A stretch of 18,070 nucleotides of DNA, taken from CAZDDI01 sp964504195 (GTDB taxonomy: Bacteria > Chloroflexota > Anaerolineae > B4-G1 > SLSP01). A program made the position numbers and the translations under genes. How positions within the stretch are numbered: position 1 is the first letter of the stretch; every line of letters starts with the position of its first letter. Below are positions 1 to 7,574 of the stretch, piece by piece. The stretch is taken from assembly GCA_964504195.1 (NCBI GenBank), contig CAZDDI010000074.1, positions 1 to 18,070 on the forward strand. Direction: 5' to 3'. Below the pieces are notes generated by a model. The model saw nothing but the letters and a program-made list of their open reading frames with translations, was not told the origin of the DNA and did not search any database.

Positions 1-43
1 TTTTAAAGTGCCTAATCTACAAAGGTTAACAATCACATAGTGT

Positions 44-277
44 ATGGTAGTGAAATTGGATTTACGCCTATGGTATGAGGAAAACAAGCCCTCAAAACAA
101 AGACTTGCTCCTGGCGAAGGGTGGTGCTTTCGGTGCGATGCTCCCGTTGTGATGCAACCACCCCTAACCTTAAAACCCACTAACCGTTATCTTCAACTCG
201 TTTCGGGCACATGCCCTAATTGTCACAGCGCAGTCAACCGAGCGCAAGCGCGAAAAACTTTGGAGCAAGACCGATGA
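44..277 (+). CDS. Small DUF5679-like zinc-ribbon protein
   Basis: A 77-residue protein with two Cys pairs, C28-x2-C31 and C57-x2-C60, the second in the context GTCPNCHSAVNR. This spacing and the Gly-Thr-Cys-Pro run resemble the short DUF5679 zinc-ribbon domain, so one bound zinc is likely. The family has no assigned function that I know of. The stop codon overlaps the integrase start as ATGA (274-277), so the two genes are probably translationally coupled. The ATG at 44 is preceded in frame by a stop at 38-40 and has no good Shine-Dalgarno site, so the start is less certain than the body. A role as an accessory DNA-binding partner of the recombinase is a guess from position only. Confidence 0.7.
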   Translation: MVVKLDLRLWYEENKPSKQRLAPGEGWCFRCDAPVVMQPPLTLKPTNRYLQLVSGTCPNCHSAVNRAQARKTLEQDR

Positions 278-1329
278 TCAACGCCCAAAATCGCCGTGAC
301 AAGGATGCATACCTGACGTACAAGGCCGAAGTATTGCTAAGCAGCCCCAAAACTGTAAAGCGCGACAACACACACTTATCACATATCCTAAACTGGGCTG
401 GCGATACATTACTGACACGCGGTGCGTCCATCCGCCCAACATTCCCAGCATATCTGGTCGCTCAAACCGAACTCGCTCCTAGTACCGTTCAAAGAACCCT
501 TGACGTTTCCCAACGATTTCTTCGTTGGTGCGTTGAGCGATACCCAAACCGATACGCGCCCAAACGCATCAATCAATGGATCGAGACGCTCCATGTGCGC
601 AACCTTAGTCAAGAACCTAAAACGAGAAGCATCTACACTTGTTCAGATATCGAAGCAATTCTGGCCATCCCGACTCGTGACGGAACACTGACCAATTTTC
701 GAGATCAAGCTGGTATTGCATTTCTTTTCGCGTCCGGTATGAGAATTGATGCATTCGTCAGTATGCCCATAAATTGCTTAGATTTTAAAACCATGCCCCC
801 AACGATTAGACAATGGCCGACGCGGGGGGTGAGAACGAAACTCAATAAAGCCGGCACAACTATGTTGGCACCGATTCGGCCACTGATGGGGTTGATAAGA
901 GAATGGGATGTCTTAGTGAGATCAACACTGCCTGAAACAGCGCTTTGGTATGCGTGTCTGAGTACCGATGGAACGAATCTGCTTGATAAAGAACTGGCGA
1001 GCAACAGCCGGGATCAACAACTGCGACTAGGTCTGAAGCGTCTGTGTGAACGCGCGAACATTCCATATAGGAACCCGCATATGTTGCGCCATGGTCACGC
1101 CGTTTATGTCAAATCGCATTCAACACACCCCAGTCGCGAAGATGCCATCGCTTACAATCTTATGCATGGGCCGCGAACTGTAACGCAGATCTATACTGCG
1201 GCTACAGAAGAATTGGCAAGGGAAGTCTACAGCAGTCTTGACGAAACGGTTCCCGAAACTGCTGAGTTGAGAATGGAATCGCTTTTAAGGAAAATTATCC
1301 ATGAAGAGTTCAAAGCGCATCGTTCATAG
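274..1329 (+). CDS. Tyrosine recombinase / phage-type integrase
   Basis: A 351-residue site-specific recombinase that would cut and rejoin DNA through a 3'-phosphotyrosine. The N-terminal ~120 residues look like the SAM-like core-binding domain. The catalytic domain shows R157 in ASGMR, H269-x-x-R272-H273 in HMLRHGH, H298 in LMHG and the nucleophile Y307 in QIYTAA, so the catalytic set seems intact. The ATG at 274 is chosen over the upstream start at 220 because it makes an ATGA overlap with the zinc-ribbon gene and because the extra 18 residues look unlike a domain. The gene reads toward the 3' end of tRNA-Pro, which starts 64 bp beyond its stop. That is typical of integrases of tRNA-targeting islands or prophages. 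The rest of the element would lie left of the window. Confidence 0.9.
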   Translation: MINAQNRRDKDAYLTYKAEVLLSSPKTVKRDNTHLSHILNWAGDTLLTRGASIRPTFPAYLVAQTELAPSTVQRTLDVSQRFLRWCVERYPNRYAPKRINQWIETLHVRNLSQEPKTRSIYTCSDIEAILAIPTRDGTLTNFRDQAGIAFLFASGMRIDAFVSMPINCLDFKTMPPTIRQWPTRGVRTKLNKAGTTMLAPIRPLMGLIREWDVLVRSTLPETALWYACLSTDGTNLLDKELASNSRDQQLRLGLKRLCERANIPYRNPHMLRHGHAVYVKSHSTHPSREDAIAYNLMHGPRTVTQIYTAATEELAREVYSSLDETVPETAELRMESLLRKIIHEEFKAHRS

Positions 1330-1335
1330 ATATAA

Positions 1336-1382
1336 CAAAAAGATGTCCGCCCCAATTGTTTACACAATAAGAACGGACATCT
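1336..1382 (-). terminator. Intrinsic terminator after tRNA-Pro
   Basis: Read on the minus strand, arms at 1382-1374 and 1349-1341 (AGATGTCCG / CGGACATCT) form a perfect 9-bp stem. A second 5-bp stem, ATTGT/ACAAT (1355-1359 with 1364-1368), sits inside the loop. The minus strand then continues with a run of five T. It lies just downstream of the tRNA and would end its transcript. It also lies after the convergent integrase stop and could serve both, although the plus side is less T-rich. Confidence 0.65.
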
Positions 1383-1393
1383 CCTTTCGTTTG

Positions 1394-1468
1394 TCGGGGC
1401 GGACGGATTTGAACCGTCGGCCTCTACAACCCCATTGTAGCGCCCTAGCCAAGCTGGGCCACGCCCCG
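1394..1468 (-). tRNA. tRNA-Pro(GGG)
   Basis: A 75-nt cloverleaf on the minus strand. The 7-bp acceptor stem is CGGGGCG/CGCCCCG with discriminator A. The D stem is GCCC/GGGC with a GG-containing loop, the anticodon stem is CTACA/TGTAG with the 7-nt loop ATGGGGT, and the T arm is GACGG-TTCAAAT-CCGTC. Loop positions 34-36 read GGG and position 37 is G, both as expected for proline. The 3' CCA is not encoded and must be added afterwards. The gene has its own promoter, and its 3' end faces the integrase gene. Confidence 0.95.
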
Positions 1469-1480
1469 TTGACGTTATGG

Positions 1481-1508
1481 ATTATACACGATTCAGCGAA
1501 TTTGGCAA
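1481..1508 (-). promoter_or_regulatory. tRNA-Pro promoter
   Basis: On the minus strand, TTGCCA (1508-1503), a 16-bp spacer and a perfect TATAAT (1486-1481). The predicted start near 1474 leaves a leader of about six bases before the mature tRNA, as is usual for tRNA genes. The -35 box lies just past the stop codon of the helicase gene. Confidence 0.75.
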
Positions 1509-1510
1509 GG

Positions 1511-3148
1511 CTACTCCGCTGTATGGATAGCGACCGGCCATCCGCGCAGGCGGCAATGTTGCAGCCGTAACACGCGCTCGGCGTATTGCTCGGCTACATC
1601 TACCAGCGTGCGCCCGCTTTCGATGATGATGGCACCCACCGATTTGCCGGGAATGCCAGCCTCGTTGGCGATTAACCCCACAATATCGCTGGGGCGGATG
1701 CCCTGGCTCTTACCGATCGTGACGATCAACCGCCGCATTCCCTGCTCACCACCGCGTGGACGCGCTCTTTTGGGCGTGCTGCGCTCCCGGCGGCCCGCCT
1801 CTGAGCGTTGGCGGCGTTCGACACGTTCACGCACTTCGGAGATCGGTTCGATGGGGCGATGTTGCTCATCCGCACGGGCCAGCCGCAATGCGGCGGCGGC
1901 GATGGCGAGCGGATCACTTCCAGCGGCCACCAGTTGCTCGGCCAGTGTATGTTCTCGCTCGTAGCCGCCTTCGGCCACCGCGTCGGCCAGTTGATCGAGG
2001 AAGCGGCTATCGCGTTGCGCCTGGATGCTCTCCACGGTGGGCAGCTTGGCAGCCTGGATTGATTGGCGTGTGAACACCTCAATGTTGCGCAGGCGGCGGC
2101 GCTCTTGCGGCGTCACTAGCGTAATGGCAATACCCGCTTTGCCCGCTCGTCCGGTGCGCCCGATGCGGTGAACGTAACTCTCCTCATCCCAGGGGATGTC
2201 GTAATTGATGACGTGCGAGATGTCTTCGATGTCTAGGCCGCGCGCGGCCACGTCGGTAGCGACGAGGATGGCGCTCTGGTCGCGCCGGAACCGTCGTAGC
2301 GTGGTCTCGCGGGCCGCCTGGCCCAGGTCGCCGTGTAGCGCCTCAGCCGGGAAACCCCGCTCGCTCAGCTCGCCGGCCAACTCCGCCGCGCCGATTTTGG
2401 TACGCGCAAAGATCAATACATTGGTCAGTTCTTCAGTTTCCAGCAGGCGTGCGAGTGCGGCCAGTTTATCGTTTTGGTTGACCAGATAATAGCGCTGGAT
2501 GATTTGGGCGACGGTGATGCGCTCATGGCTGGTGGTGATGGCTTCGGGCGAGTGCATGTATTTATCAGCCAGCTGGCGGATCCGTTGGGGAAGCGTAGCA
2601 GAGAAGAGTGCGGTCTGGCGCTCTTCTGGCGTTGCGCCGAGGATGGTTTCGATGTCCTCAATGAAGCCCATGCTGAGCATCTCGTCGGCCTCATCGAGTA
2701 CTACAAACCGCACCTGGCTGAGATCGAGCGCGCCTTTGTCGAGCAGGTCGAGAATGCGGCCCGGCGTACCGACCACTACATCCACGCCGCGTTGCAGCCG
2801 TCCGATTTGGTAGGTGTAGGATTGCCCGCCGTAGATGGGCAGCACGCGCGTGTGTAAGGGGCGCCCGTAGGCGTAGAGGGCTTCGGCAACTTGCCCGGCC
2901 AACTCGCGGGTAGGAGCCAGAATGAGCGCCTGTACATGCTTGCCGCCCGGTGTTAATTGTTGCAGCAGTGGTAACGCAAAGGCCGCCGTCTTGCCGGTTC
3001 CGGTTTGCGCCTGGCCTAGCAGATCTTGCCCGTGCAATAGCGGCGGGATCGCCGCTTCTTGGATGGGGGTGGGGGTCTCGTAACCCATATCGCTTACAGC
3101 TTGCAATAATTCAGGCCGCAAGCCCAGGGCCTCGAAATCAATCGTCAT
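1511..3148 (-). CDS. deaD: DEAD-box ATP-dependent RNA helicase, CsdA/DeaD type
   Basis: A 545-residue cytoplasmic helicase that unwinds RNA with ATP, probably in ribosome assembly or mRNA decay and often cold-induced in this family. Motifs in order: Q motif near PTPIQ (26-30), AQTGTGKT (47-54), PTREL (79-83), TPGR (128-131), DEAD (152-155), SAT (184-186), ARGLDI (302-307) and HRIGRTGR (327-334). After a basic Arg-rich linker (about 430-470), residues ~471-528 resemble the DbpA/CsdA RNA-binding domain. The ATG at 3148 is preferred to the TTG at 3151 because AAGGAG sits 8 nt upstream of it. Promoter and leader hairpins are listed separately. The tRNA-Pro follows on the same strand without a clear terminator between them. 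Confidence 0.95.
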   Translation of the reverse strand: MTIDFEALGLRPELLQAVSDMGYETPTPIQEAAIPPLLHGQDLLGQAQTGTGKTAAFALPLLQQLTPGGKHVQALILAPTRELAGQVAEALYAYGRPLHTRVLPIYGGQSYTYQIGRLQRGVDVVVGTPGRILDLLDKGALDLSQVRFVVLDEADEMLSMGFIEDIETILGATPEERQTALFSATLPQRIRQLADKYMHSPEAITTSHERITVAQIIQRYYLVNQNDKLAALARLLETEELTNVLIFARTKIGAAELAGELSERGFPAEALHGDLGQAARETTLRRFRRDQSAILVATDVAARGLDIEDISHVINYDIPWDEESYVHRIGRTGRAGKAGIAITLVTPQERRRLRNIEVFTRQSIQAAKLPTVESIQAQRDSRFLDQLADAVAEGGYEREHTLAEQLVAAGSDPLAIAAAALRLARADEQHRPIEPISEVRERVERRQRSEAGRRERSTPKRARPRGGEQGMRRLIVTIGKSQGIRPSDIVGLIANEAGIPGKSVGAIIIESGRTLVDVAEQYAERVLRLQHCRLRGWPVAIHTAE

Positions 3149-3171
3149 CAATAATACTCCTTACAGCATAA

Positions 3172-3197
3172 GAGCCTCGCCGTTACCGGCAAGGCTC
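3172..3197 (-). promoter_or_regulatory. Leader hairpin before the helicase ribosome site
   Basis: Arms 3172-3182 and 3187-3197 pair over ten positions with one C/A mismatch around a TTAC loop. The hairpin lies about 12 nt upstream of the AAGGAG site of the helicase gene. A second 6-bp hairpin (TGGCGC/GCGCCA, 3224-3238) sits at the predicted transcript start. Structured leaders are known for helicase and cold-shock genes, so control of translation or RNA stability is plausible. This is inference. Confidence 0.5.
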
Positions 3198-3244
3198 ATC
3201 ACTTCCACGCAGGTATTCGATTATGGCGCGTTGCGCCAAGCGAG

Positions 3245-3272
3245 ATTATACCACGGAGCGGCTTAAAGGCAA
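3245..3272 (-). promoter_or_regulatory. Helicase promoter
   Basis: On the minus strand, TTGCCT (3272-3267), a 16-bp spacer and a perfect TATAAT (3250-3245). The predicted start near 3238 gives a leader of about 90 nt containing two hairpins. Confidence 0.7.
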
Positions 3273-3320
3273 GTGCGGGGAACGGGTATAAGGAAAAATT
3301 AGGTGAACTATTGACAGCAA

Positions 3321-3349
3321 TGCCGGCGGCGCTCTTAGCGCCGCCGGCA
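3321..3349 (-). terminator. Strong GC-rich hairpin after the GH3 gene
   Basis: A perfect 13-bp stem (3321-3333 with 3337-3349) closed by a 3-nt loop, 33 bp beyond the GH3 stop. It is the likely end of the transporter-glycosidase transcript. The following minus strand (TTGCTGTC) is only weakly T-rich, so it may be an RNA 3'-end stabiliser as much as a classical terminator. Confidence 0.65.
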
Positions 3350-3382
3350 ATCTGAGGAGAAGACAAGCGCAGCCCTATTGCG

Positions 3383-5587
3383 CTAATCCTTAATCAGCAT
3401 TAATTTCTCGCCCAAGACGTTGTCTGGTTGGTGTGCGCTCTGCAGATCAGGCTGCTGCCCACCTATCCAGAGCCGGAATTCTCCGGGTTCCAGAAGCCAG
3501 TTCCCCGCTTCATCGGCAAAGGCTAACTGCTCGCTGCTGATGGTGAATGCAAGTCTTTGCTTTTCCCCGGAGGCCAGATGGATACGGGTAAAGCCCTGAA
3601 GCTGCAGGCGTGGCACGGGCAAAGAAGCTGTGACATCTTGCACATACAGCTGCACCACTTCATCGCCGGCCAGCGGGCCAGTGTTCTCGACTTCGACGCG
3701 CACGGTTACTGTTTCCCCCGCTTTGAGATGGGGTTTGTCGAGCTGTAAATTGCGGTAGGTGAAGGTGGTATAGCTTAGGCCAAAACCGAAAGCATACAAG
3801 GGGTCGCCGTTGAAGTAGCGATAGGTTCGATTTTCCATGTTGTAGTCCTCGAAATCCGGCAGGTCTTCCGCGGATTTGTAGAATGTTACCGGCAACCGTC
3901 CGCCCGGATTGGTCAATCCAAACAGCGCTTCGGCAACGGCCTGTCCACCGGCCTGTCCCGGATACCAGGCTTCTAGGATAGCCGGGATGTGCGCTGCGGC
4001 CCAGTTGATAGCGAGCGCGCTGCCATTGAACAGCACCAAAACGATAGGCGTTCCGGTCGCTTGTAGCGTGCGGAGCAATTTTTCCTGGATGGGGGGTAAC
4101 TCCAGGGCCTCACGGTCGCCCCGGCTATATACACCGGGGGGGTTGCCTTCATCCTGCCCTTCTTCGCCTTCTAGCAATTGTGAAAGTCCCATAACCACCA
4201 CTGCAACTTGGGCGTTTTGTGCGGCGGTCACGGCTGTGGCAAAGTCGCTTTCTGTTCCCTCCAGCAATGTACACCCTTGCGCGTGTGTCACTGTGGTTTC
4301 TGGCCCAACCAATGCGCGAATGCCATCCAGTACAGAGACCGGTTCGGCTGGTGTGCCGGCGTAATTTCCGCACATCACCAATGTTTCTGCTGCGTGGGGG
4401 CCGATTACGGCGATGGATGTGAGAGTTTCGCGCGCCAGAGGGAGGAGCTGCCCCTGATTCTTGAGCAGAATCAGGGATTGGCGTGCTGTTTCCAACGCCA
4501 GCTCGCGGTGTGCGCGGCAATCCACTACGTCGAACGGGATTTGTGCATAGGAGACTTGTTCATCAGGATCAAACATACCCAGTCTAAAACGTGCAGTGAA
4601 TAGGCGCGTGAGCGCGCCATCTACCTCTACTTCCGTTAGCAAACCCTCTTGGACCGCTTGTTCGAGCAGTCCGTAATGACAGGGAATCCCATAGCTACAG
4701 CCGCATTCCAAATCGCACCCGTGTTTCACAGCCAATGCGGCAGCTTTGACCGGGGAATCCACCAGGGCATGGGTGCGGTAAATATCATCAATGGCGCCAC
4801 AGTCCGAGACGACATAACCATCAAAACCCCAGGTATCACGTAAGATGTGTTGGATCAATGTGGGACTGGCGCAACAGTGTTCCCCATTGAGGCGATTGTA
4901 AGCGCCCATGATGGAATGCGCCTGGCCTTCTATGATGCAGGCCTTGAAGGCGGGTAGATAGGTCATCTGTAAATCGCGCTCTGAGACAATAGCGTTGAAA
5001 TAGTGGCGTATCTTTTCTGGGCCACTGTGCACGGCAAAGTGCTTGGGCGTGGCAACGGTTTTGAGATAGCGAGGATCGTCTCCCTGAAGGCCATGAATGT
5101 ATTTGACAGCTAACCGCGCGGTAAGGTAGGGGTCCTCGCCGTAAGTTTCCTGCCCGCGTCCCCAACGTGGATCGCGGAAGATGTTGACGTTGGGACTCCA
5201 GAAAGTCAGGCCCGTGTAATGATCCCGAATGCCGTTACGGGCGGCGGCGTGATGTTTGGCGCGTCCTTCATCCGAAATCGCTACCGCTATGCGATAGATC
5301 AGGTCGGTGTTCCAGGTTGCTCCTAACCCGATAGCCTGAGGGAATACTGTGGCTATGCCGGCGCGAGCAACGCCATGGAGTGCCTCGTTCCACCAGTTGT
5401 AAGCTGGAATTCCCAAACGGTCAATCGCCGGGGATACACTGCCTAATTGGGACGCTTTTTCCTGGAGCGTCATACGTTCCAGGAGATCAGCGACGCGTTC
5501 TGCGATGGGGAGCGTGGGGTCGAGATATGCCGGGCTATCTTCCGGTGTGGGCACTTCAGTGGCAGGTATAGGATTTAGGGTAGACAT
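3383..5587 (-). CDS. Glycoside hydrolase family 3, probable beta-xylosidase
   Basis: A 734-residue retaining glycosidase. It has the GH3 TIM-barrel with FRDPRWGRGQETYGEDP (137-153), KHF (182-184) and the nucleophile D262 in GYVVSDCGAID. A second alpha/beta domain carries the acidic EGEEGQDE stretch (473-480), where the acid/base residue is expected. A C-terminal fibronectin-III-like domain includes AGDEVVQLYVQD (640-651). There is no signal peptide, so it should act in the cytoplasm on imported oligosaccharides. The motifs fit the xylosidase branch, and xylA, xylB and a sugar importer nearby support xylo-oligosaccharides as substrate; beta-glucosidase activity is not excluded. The ATG at 5587 is used although AAGGAG is about 15 nt away. 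The open frame reaches a GTG at 5680, but that extension does not look like family sequence. It lies 121 bp after the permease gene in the same transcript. Confidence 0.9.
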   Translation of the reverse strand: MSTLNPIPATEVPTPEDSPAYLDPTLPIAERVADLLERMTLQEKASQLGSVSPAIDRLGIPAYNWWNEALHGVARAGIATVFPQAIGLGATWNTDLIYRIAVAISDEGRAKHHAAARNGIRDHYTGLTFWSPNVNIFRDPRWGRGQETYGEDPYLTARLAVKYIHGLQGDDPRYLKTVATPKHFAVHSGPEKIRHYFNAIVSERDLQMTYLPAFKACIIEGQAHSIMGAYNRLNGEHCCASPTLIQHILRDTWGFDGYVVSDCGAIDDIYRTHALVDSPVKAAALAVKHGCDLECGCSYGIPCHYGLLEQAVQEGLLTEVEVDGALTRLFTARFRLGMFDPDEQVSYAQIPFDVVDCRAHRELALETARQSLILLKNQGQLLPLARETLTSIAVIGPHAAETLVMCGNYAGTPAEPVSVLDGIRALVGPETTVTHAQGCTLLEGTESDFATAVTAAQNAQVAVVVMGLSQLLEGEEGQDEGNPPGVYSRGDREALELPPIQEKLLRTLQATGTPIVLVLFNGSALAINWAAAHIPAILEAWYPGQAGGQAVAEALFGLTNPGGRLPVTFYKSAEDLPDFEDYNMENRTYRYFNGDPLYAFGFGLSYTTFTYRNLQLDKPHLKAGETVTVRVEVENTGPLAGDEVVQLYVQDVTASLPVPRLQLQGFTRIHLASGEKQRLAFTISSEQLAFADEAGNWLLEPGEFRLWIGGQQPDLQSAHQPDNVLGEKLMLIKD

Positions 5588-5602
5588 AGCTTTTAATTTA
5601 GA

Positions 5603-5643
5603 CTCCTTCGAAAATCGGCAAATCAGCACATAGCAAATCTCAA
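5603..5643 (-). promoter_or_regulatory. Leader motif shared with xylB
   Basis: The 40 nt ending in the ribosome site of the GH3 gene resemble the 38 nt before xylB (12127-12164). Both start TTGAGAT, contain GCTAT/GCTGATT-like repeats, and end ATTTTCG followed by an AGGAG core. Flanking sequence is not similar. It is either a shared post-transcriptional element or two copies of a dispersed repeat. Confidence 0.45.
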
Positions 5644-5708
5644 GGCTGTGGAAGTTGGGCGTTGAAAAATGGTGAATCACACATGGTGGAAAAACTCCCC
5701 AAAATTTA

Positions 5709-6545
5709 TCAGTCTTTTACGGCACCCATAGCGATACCCTGAATGATGTATTTGGAAAACAGGGCATAGATAATCAATACAGGTACGATTGTAATGGCGA
5801 GACCTAGATAAATACTACCGTATTCTGTGCGGTAAACGTCGCCGCGCAAGGTTTGGATTAGCATGGGGAGGGTATATTTTTTTAAGGATGTAATTAGAAT
5901 GAAGGGGGTAAAGAAGTTGTTCCAGGAGGCGACGAAGGCGAAAATCCCCATTGTGAAGGCTCCGGGAGCTGCGATTGGAAGCATAATCATGTTAAAGATA
6001 GTGAATTCGCCTGCGCCATCAATGCGTGCGGCATCAATCAAATCATGAATGATGATCGAATCAAGATATTGCTTGAAAAAGAATACCGCTCCGGCAGAGG
6101 CAATCCCTGGAATAATAAGTGGAATGTACGAATCCGTTAATCCTAGCCGGGACATGTATTGGTAGAAACCGATGATGGACAATTGCATGGGAATCATCAC
6201 CAGCACTAGAATTGAGTTGTAAAATATCTTTTTGCCGGGAAAGTTGTAGGCAGCAATGCCATAGGCGGTTAACAAACCAAAGTAAACCACTACAACAGTT
6301 GATGTTATGGACAAAAAGAGACTGTTGGCAAAGCCCCGTGGTAAGTTTAGCCCGCGCCCAATCAAAATCCGGTAGTTTGCTAGTGTGTGAACGCTGGGAA
6401 AAAAACCCAGGCCTTGTTGAATCTGAAGTGTGGAGCGGGTGGCATTGACGATTAAGATCCAAATAGGAATGATTGTAACAATCAGGAGAATTGTCATAAA
6501 AGCATATACAAACACGCGCATGAGGTAGGTGCTGAACTTATACAT
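5709..6545 (-). CDS. Carbohydrate ABC transporter permease, MalG family
   Basis: A 278-residue inner-membrane permease of the CUT1 class with about six predicted membrane segments (for example 11-33, 70-100 and 109-127). The cytoplasmic EAA loop reads DAARIDGAGEFTIFNMIMLP (171-190), the surface that docks the ATPase. It ends in a short cytoplasmic tail with KD. The ATG at 6545 has AAGGAG 8 nt upstream, and only 13 bp separate it from the MalF-type gene, so they are co-transcribed and should form a heterodimer. The sugar is inferred from the neighbours (xylosidase, xylA, xylB), not from this sequence. Confidence 0.93.
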   Translation of the reverse strand: MYKFSTYLMRVFVYAFMTILLIVTIIPIWILIVNATRSTLQIQQGLGFFPSVHTLANYRILIGRGLNLPRGFANSLFLSITSTVVVVYFGLLTAYGIAAYNFPGKKIFYNSILVLVMIPMQLSIIGFYQYMSRLGLTDSYIPLIIPGIASAGAVFFFKQYLDSIIIHDLIDAARIDGAGEFTIFNMIMLPIAAPGAFTMGIFAFVASWNNFFTPFILITSLKKYTLPMLIQTLRGDVYRTEYGSIYLGLAITIVPVLIIYALFSKYIIQGIAMGAVKD

Positions 6546-6558
6546 AGAGATTTTCTCC

Positions 6559-7455
6559 TTACTTGTCTTTGTCCCGTAGGAAGTAGAAGATACCCAGAGC
6601 GCAAATGCTGGTCATTAGGAATACCATGACACCTACGGCGGATGCGGCACCGATATGACCCTGGTTGCTACTAAAACGCATATACATGAGTAGACTGTTG
6701 GTAAGAATGGAAGAACTGGGGGACCCACGGCCATCGGTGAGCAAATAAGGGATATCGAATATTTGCATTCCACCAACCAGCGAGGTAACGAAAATGTAAA
6801 TCAGGATGGGTTTTAGCAGGGGGAGGGTAATGCGCCGGAAGATTTGGGCCCCGCTAGCCCCATCTACCACTGCGGCTTCAAACAAACTGATGGGAATGGA
6901 GGTCATGCCGGCCATGAGGATAATGATGGTGTTACCGAACCACATCCACCATTGGATGAAAACTACCAGGCCGCGGGTAAAGGTAATATCCACAAAGAAT
7001 TGTTTGGCCTCTGCAAAGAGTGCGGTGCGTACCAGCACTTGATTGACCGGGCCGTAATAGGAGAATAAGCTAAAAAACAATGCGGCAATAGCGGCGGGCA
7101 TGAGCAGGTTGGGTAAAAAGAACAGGGCGCGCCATACGCCTGCCGCTTTGATTTTCAGGCGGGAGCTGGTGAGCCAGACGGAAAGTAAGAGTGCAATGCC
7201 AATCTGGGGAATAAAGTTCAAGAGCCAGATGAGCCAAGTGTTTCCTACGGCTTTTATAAAAGTGGCATCCGCAAACAAGCGCTCAAAGTTTCTTAATCCA
7301 ATGAACTCGGCTTCTGCGCTCATTAGAGTTGTGTTTGTAAAACTAAGCGCCAGGGTATTGTAAACAGGATATAATCCAAAAATCAGAAAAATAATAATGA
7401 AGGGGGCGATAAAAAAATAACCGTAATAATTTCTACGAAATCTGACCGAATTCAT
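6559..7455 (-). CDS. Carbohydrate ABC transporter permease, MalF family
   Basis: A 298-residue inner-membrane permease, the partner of the MalG-type protein downstream. A basic N-terminus (SVRFRRNYYG) precedes the first membrane helix (about 12-33). The EAA loop is FEAAVVDGASGAQIFRRITLPLLKP (192-216). The length is that of short CUT1 permeases without the large periplasmic loop of enteric MalF. The start at 7455 has GGAG 7 nt upstream. The 119-bp gap to the binding-protein gene contains a perfect 13-bp stem-loop that may lower permease expression relative to the binding protein. Confidence 0.93.
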   Translation of the reverse strand: MNSVRFRRNYYGYFFIAPFIIIFLIFGLYPVYNTLALSFTNTTLMSAEAEFIGLRNFERLFADATFIKAVGNTWLIWLLNFIPQIGIALLLSVWLTSSRLKIKAAGVWRALFFLPNLLMPAAIAALFFSLFSYYGPVNQVLVRTALFAEAKQFFVDITFTRGLVVFIQWWMWFGNTIIILMAGMTSIPISLFEAAVVDGASGAQIFRRITLPLLKPILIYIFVTSLVGGMQIFDIPYLLTDGRGSPSSSILTNSLLMYMRFSSNQGHIGAASAVGVMVFLMTSICALGIFYFLRDKDK

Positions 7456-7517
7456 TTTTGGACTCCTTGTAACAATAACCGTCAGAGGTCATGCTGGTTT
7501 CCAGGCTTGTGAGAGTG

Positions 7518-7550
7518 TGGGGTAGTGTGCCTCGGGCGCACACTACCCCA
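7518..7550 (-). repeat. Intercistronic stem-loop between binding protein and permease
   Basis: Arms TGGGGTAGTGTGC (7518-7530) and GCACACTACCCCA (7538-7550) are perfectly complementary over 13 bp with a 7-nt loop. No T-run follows, so it looks like an RNA-stabilising or attenuating hairpin. Such structures commonly follow binding-protein genes and let them be expressed in excess of permeases. A 9-bp direct repeat, CAGGCTTGT, flanks it (7502-7510 and 7556-7564). Confidence 0.7.
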
Positions 7551-7574
7551 ATGTTCAGGCTTGTTTGGGTGTAA

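Noticed and set aside
5588..5680. N-terminal extension of the GH3 enzyme from GTG 5680
   Set aside because: The extra 31 residues do not look like a signal peptide or GH3 sequence, and they cover the leader motif shared with xylB.
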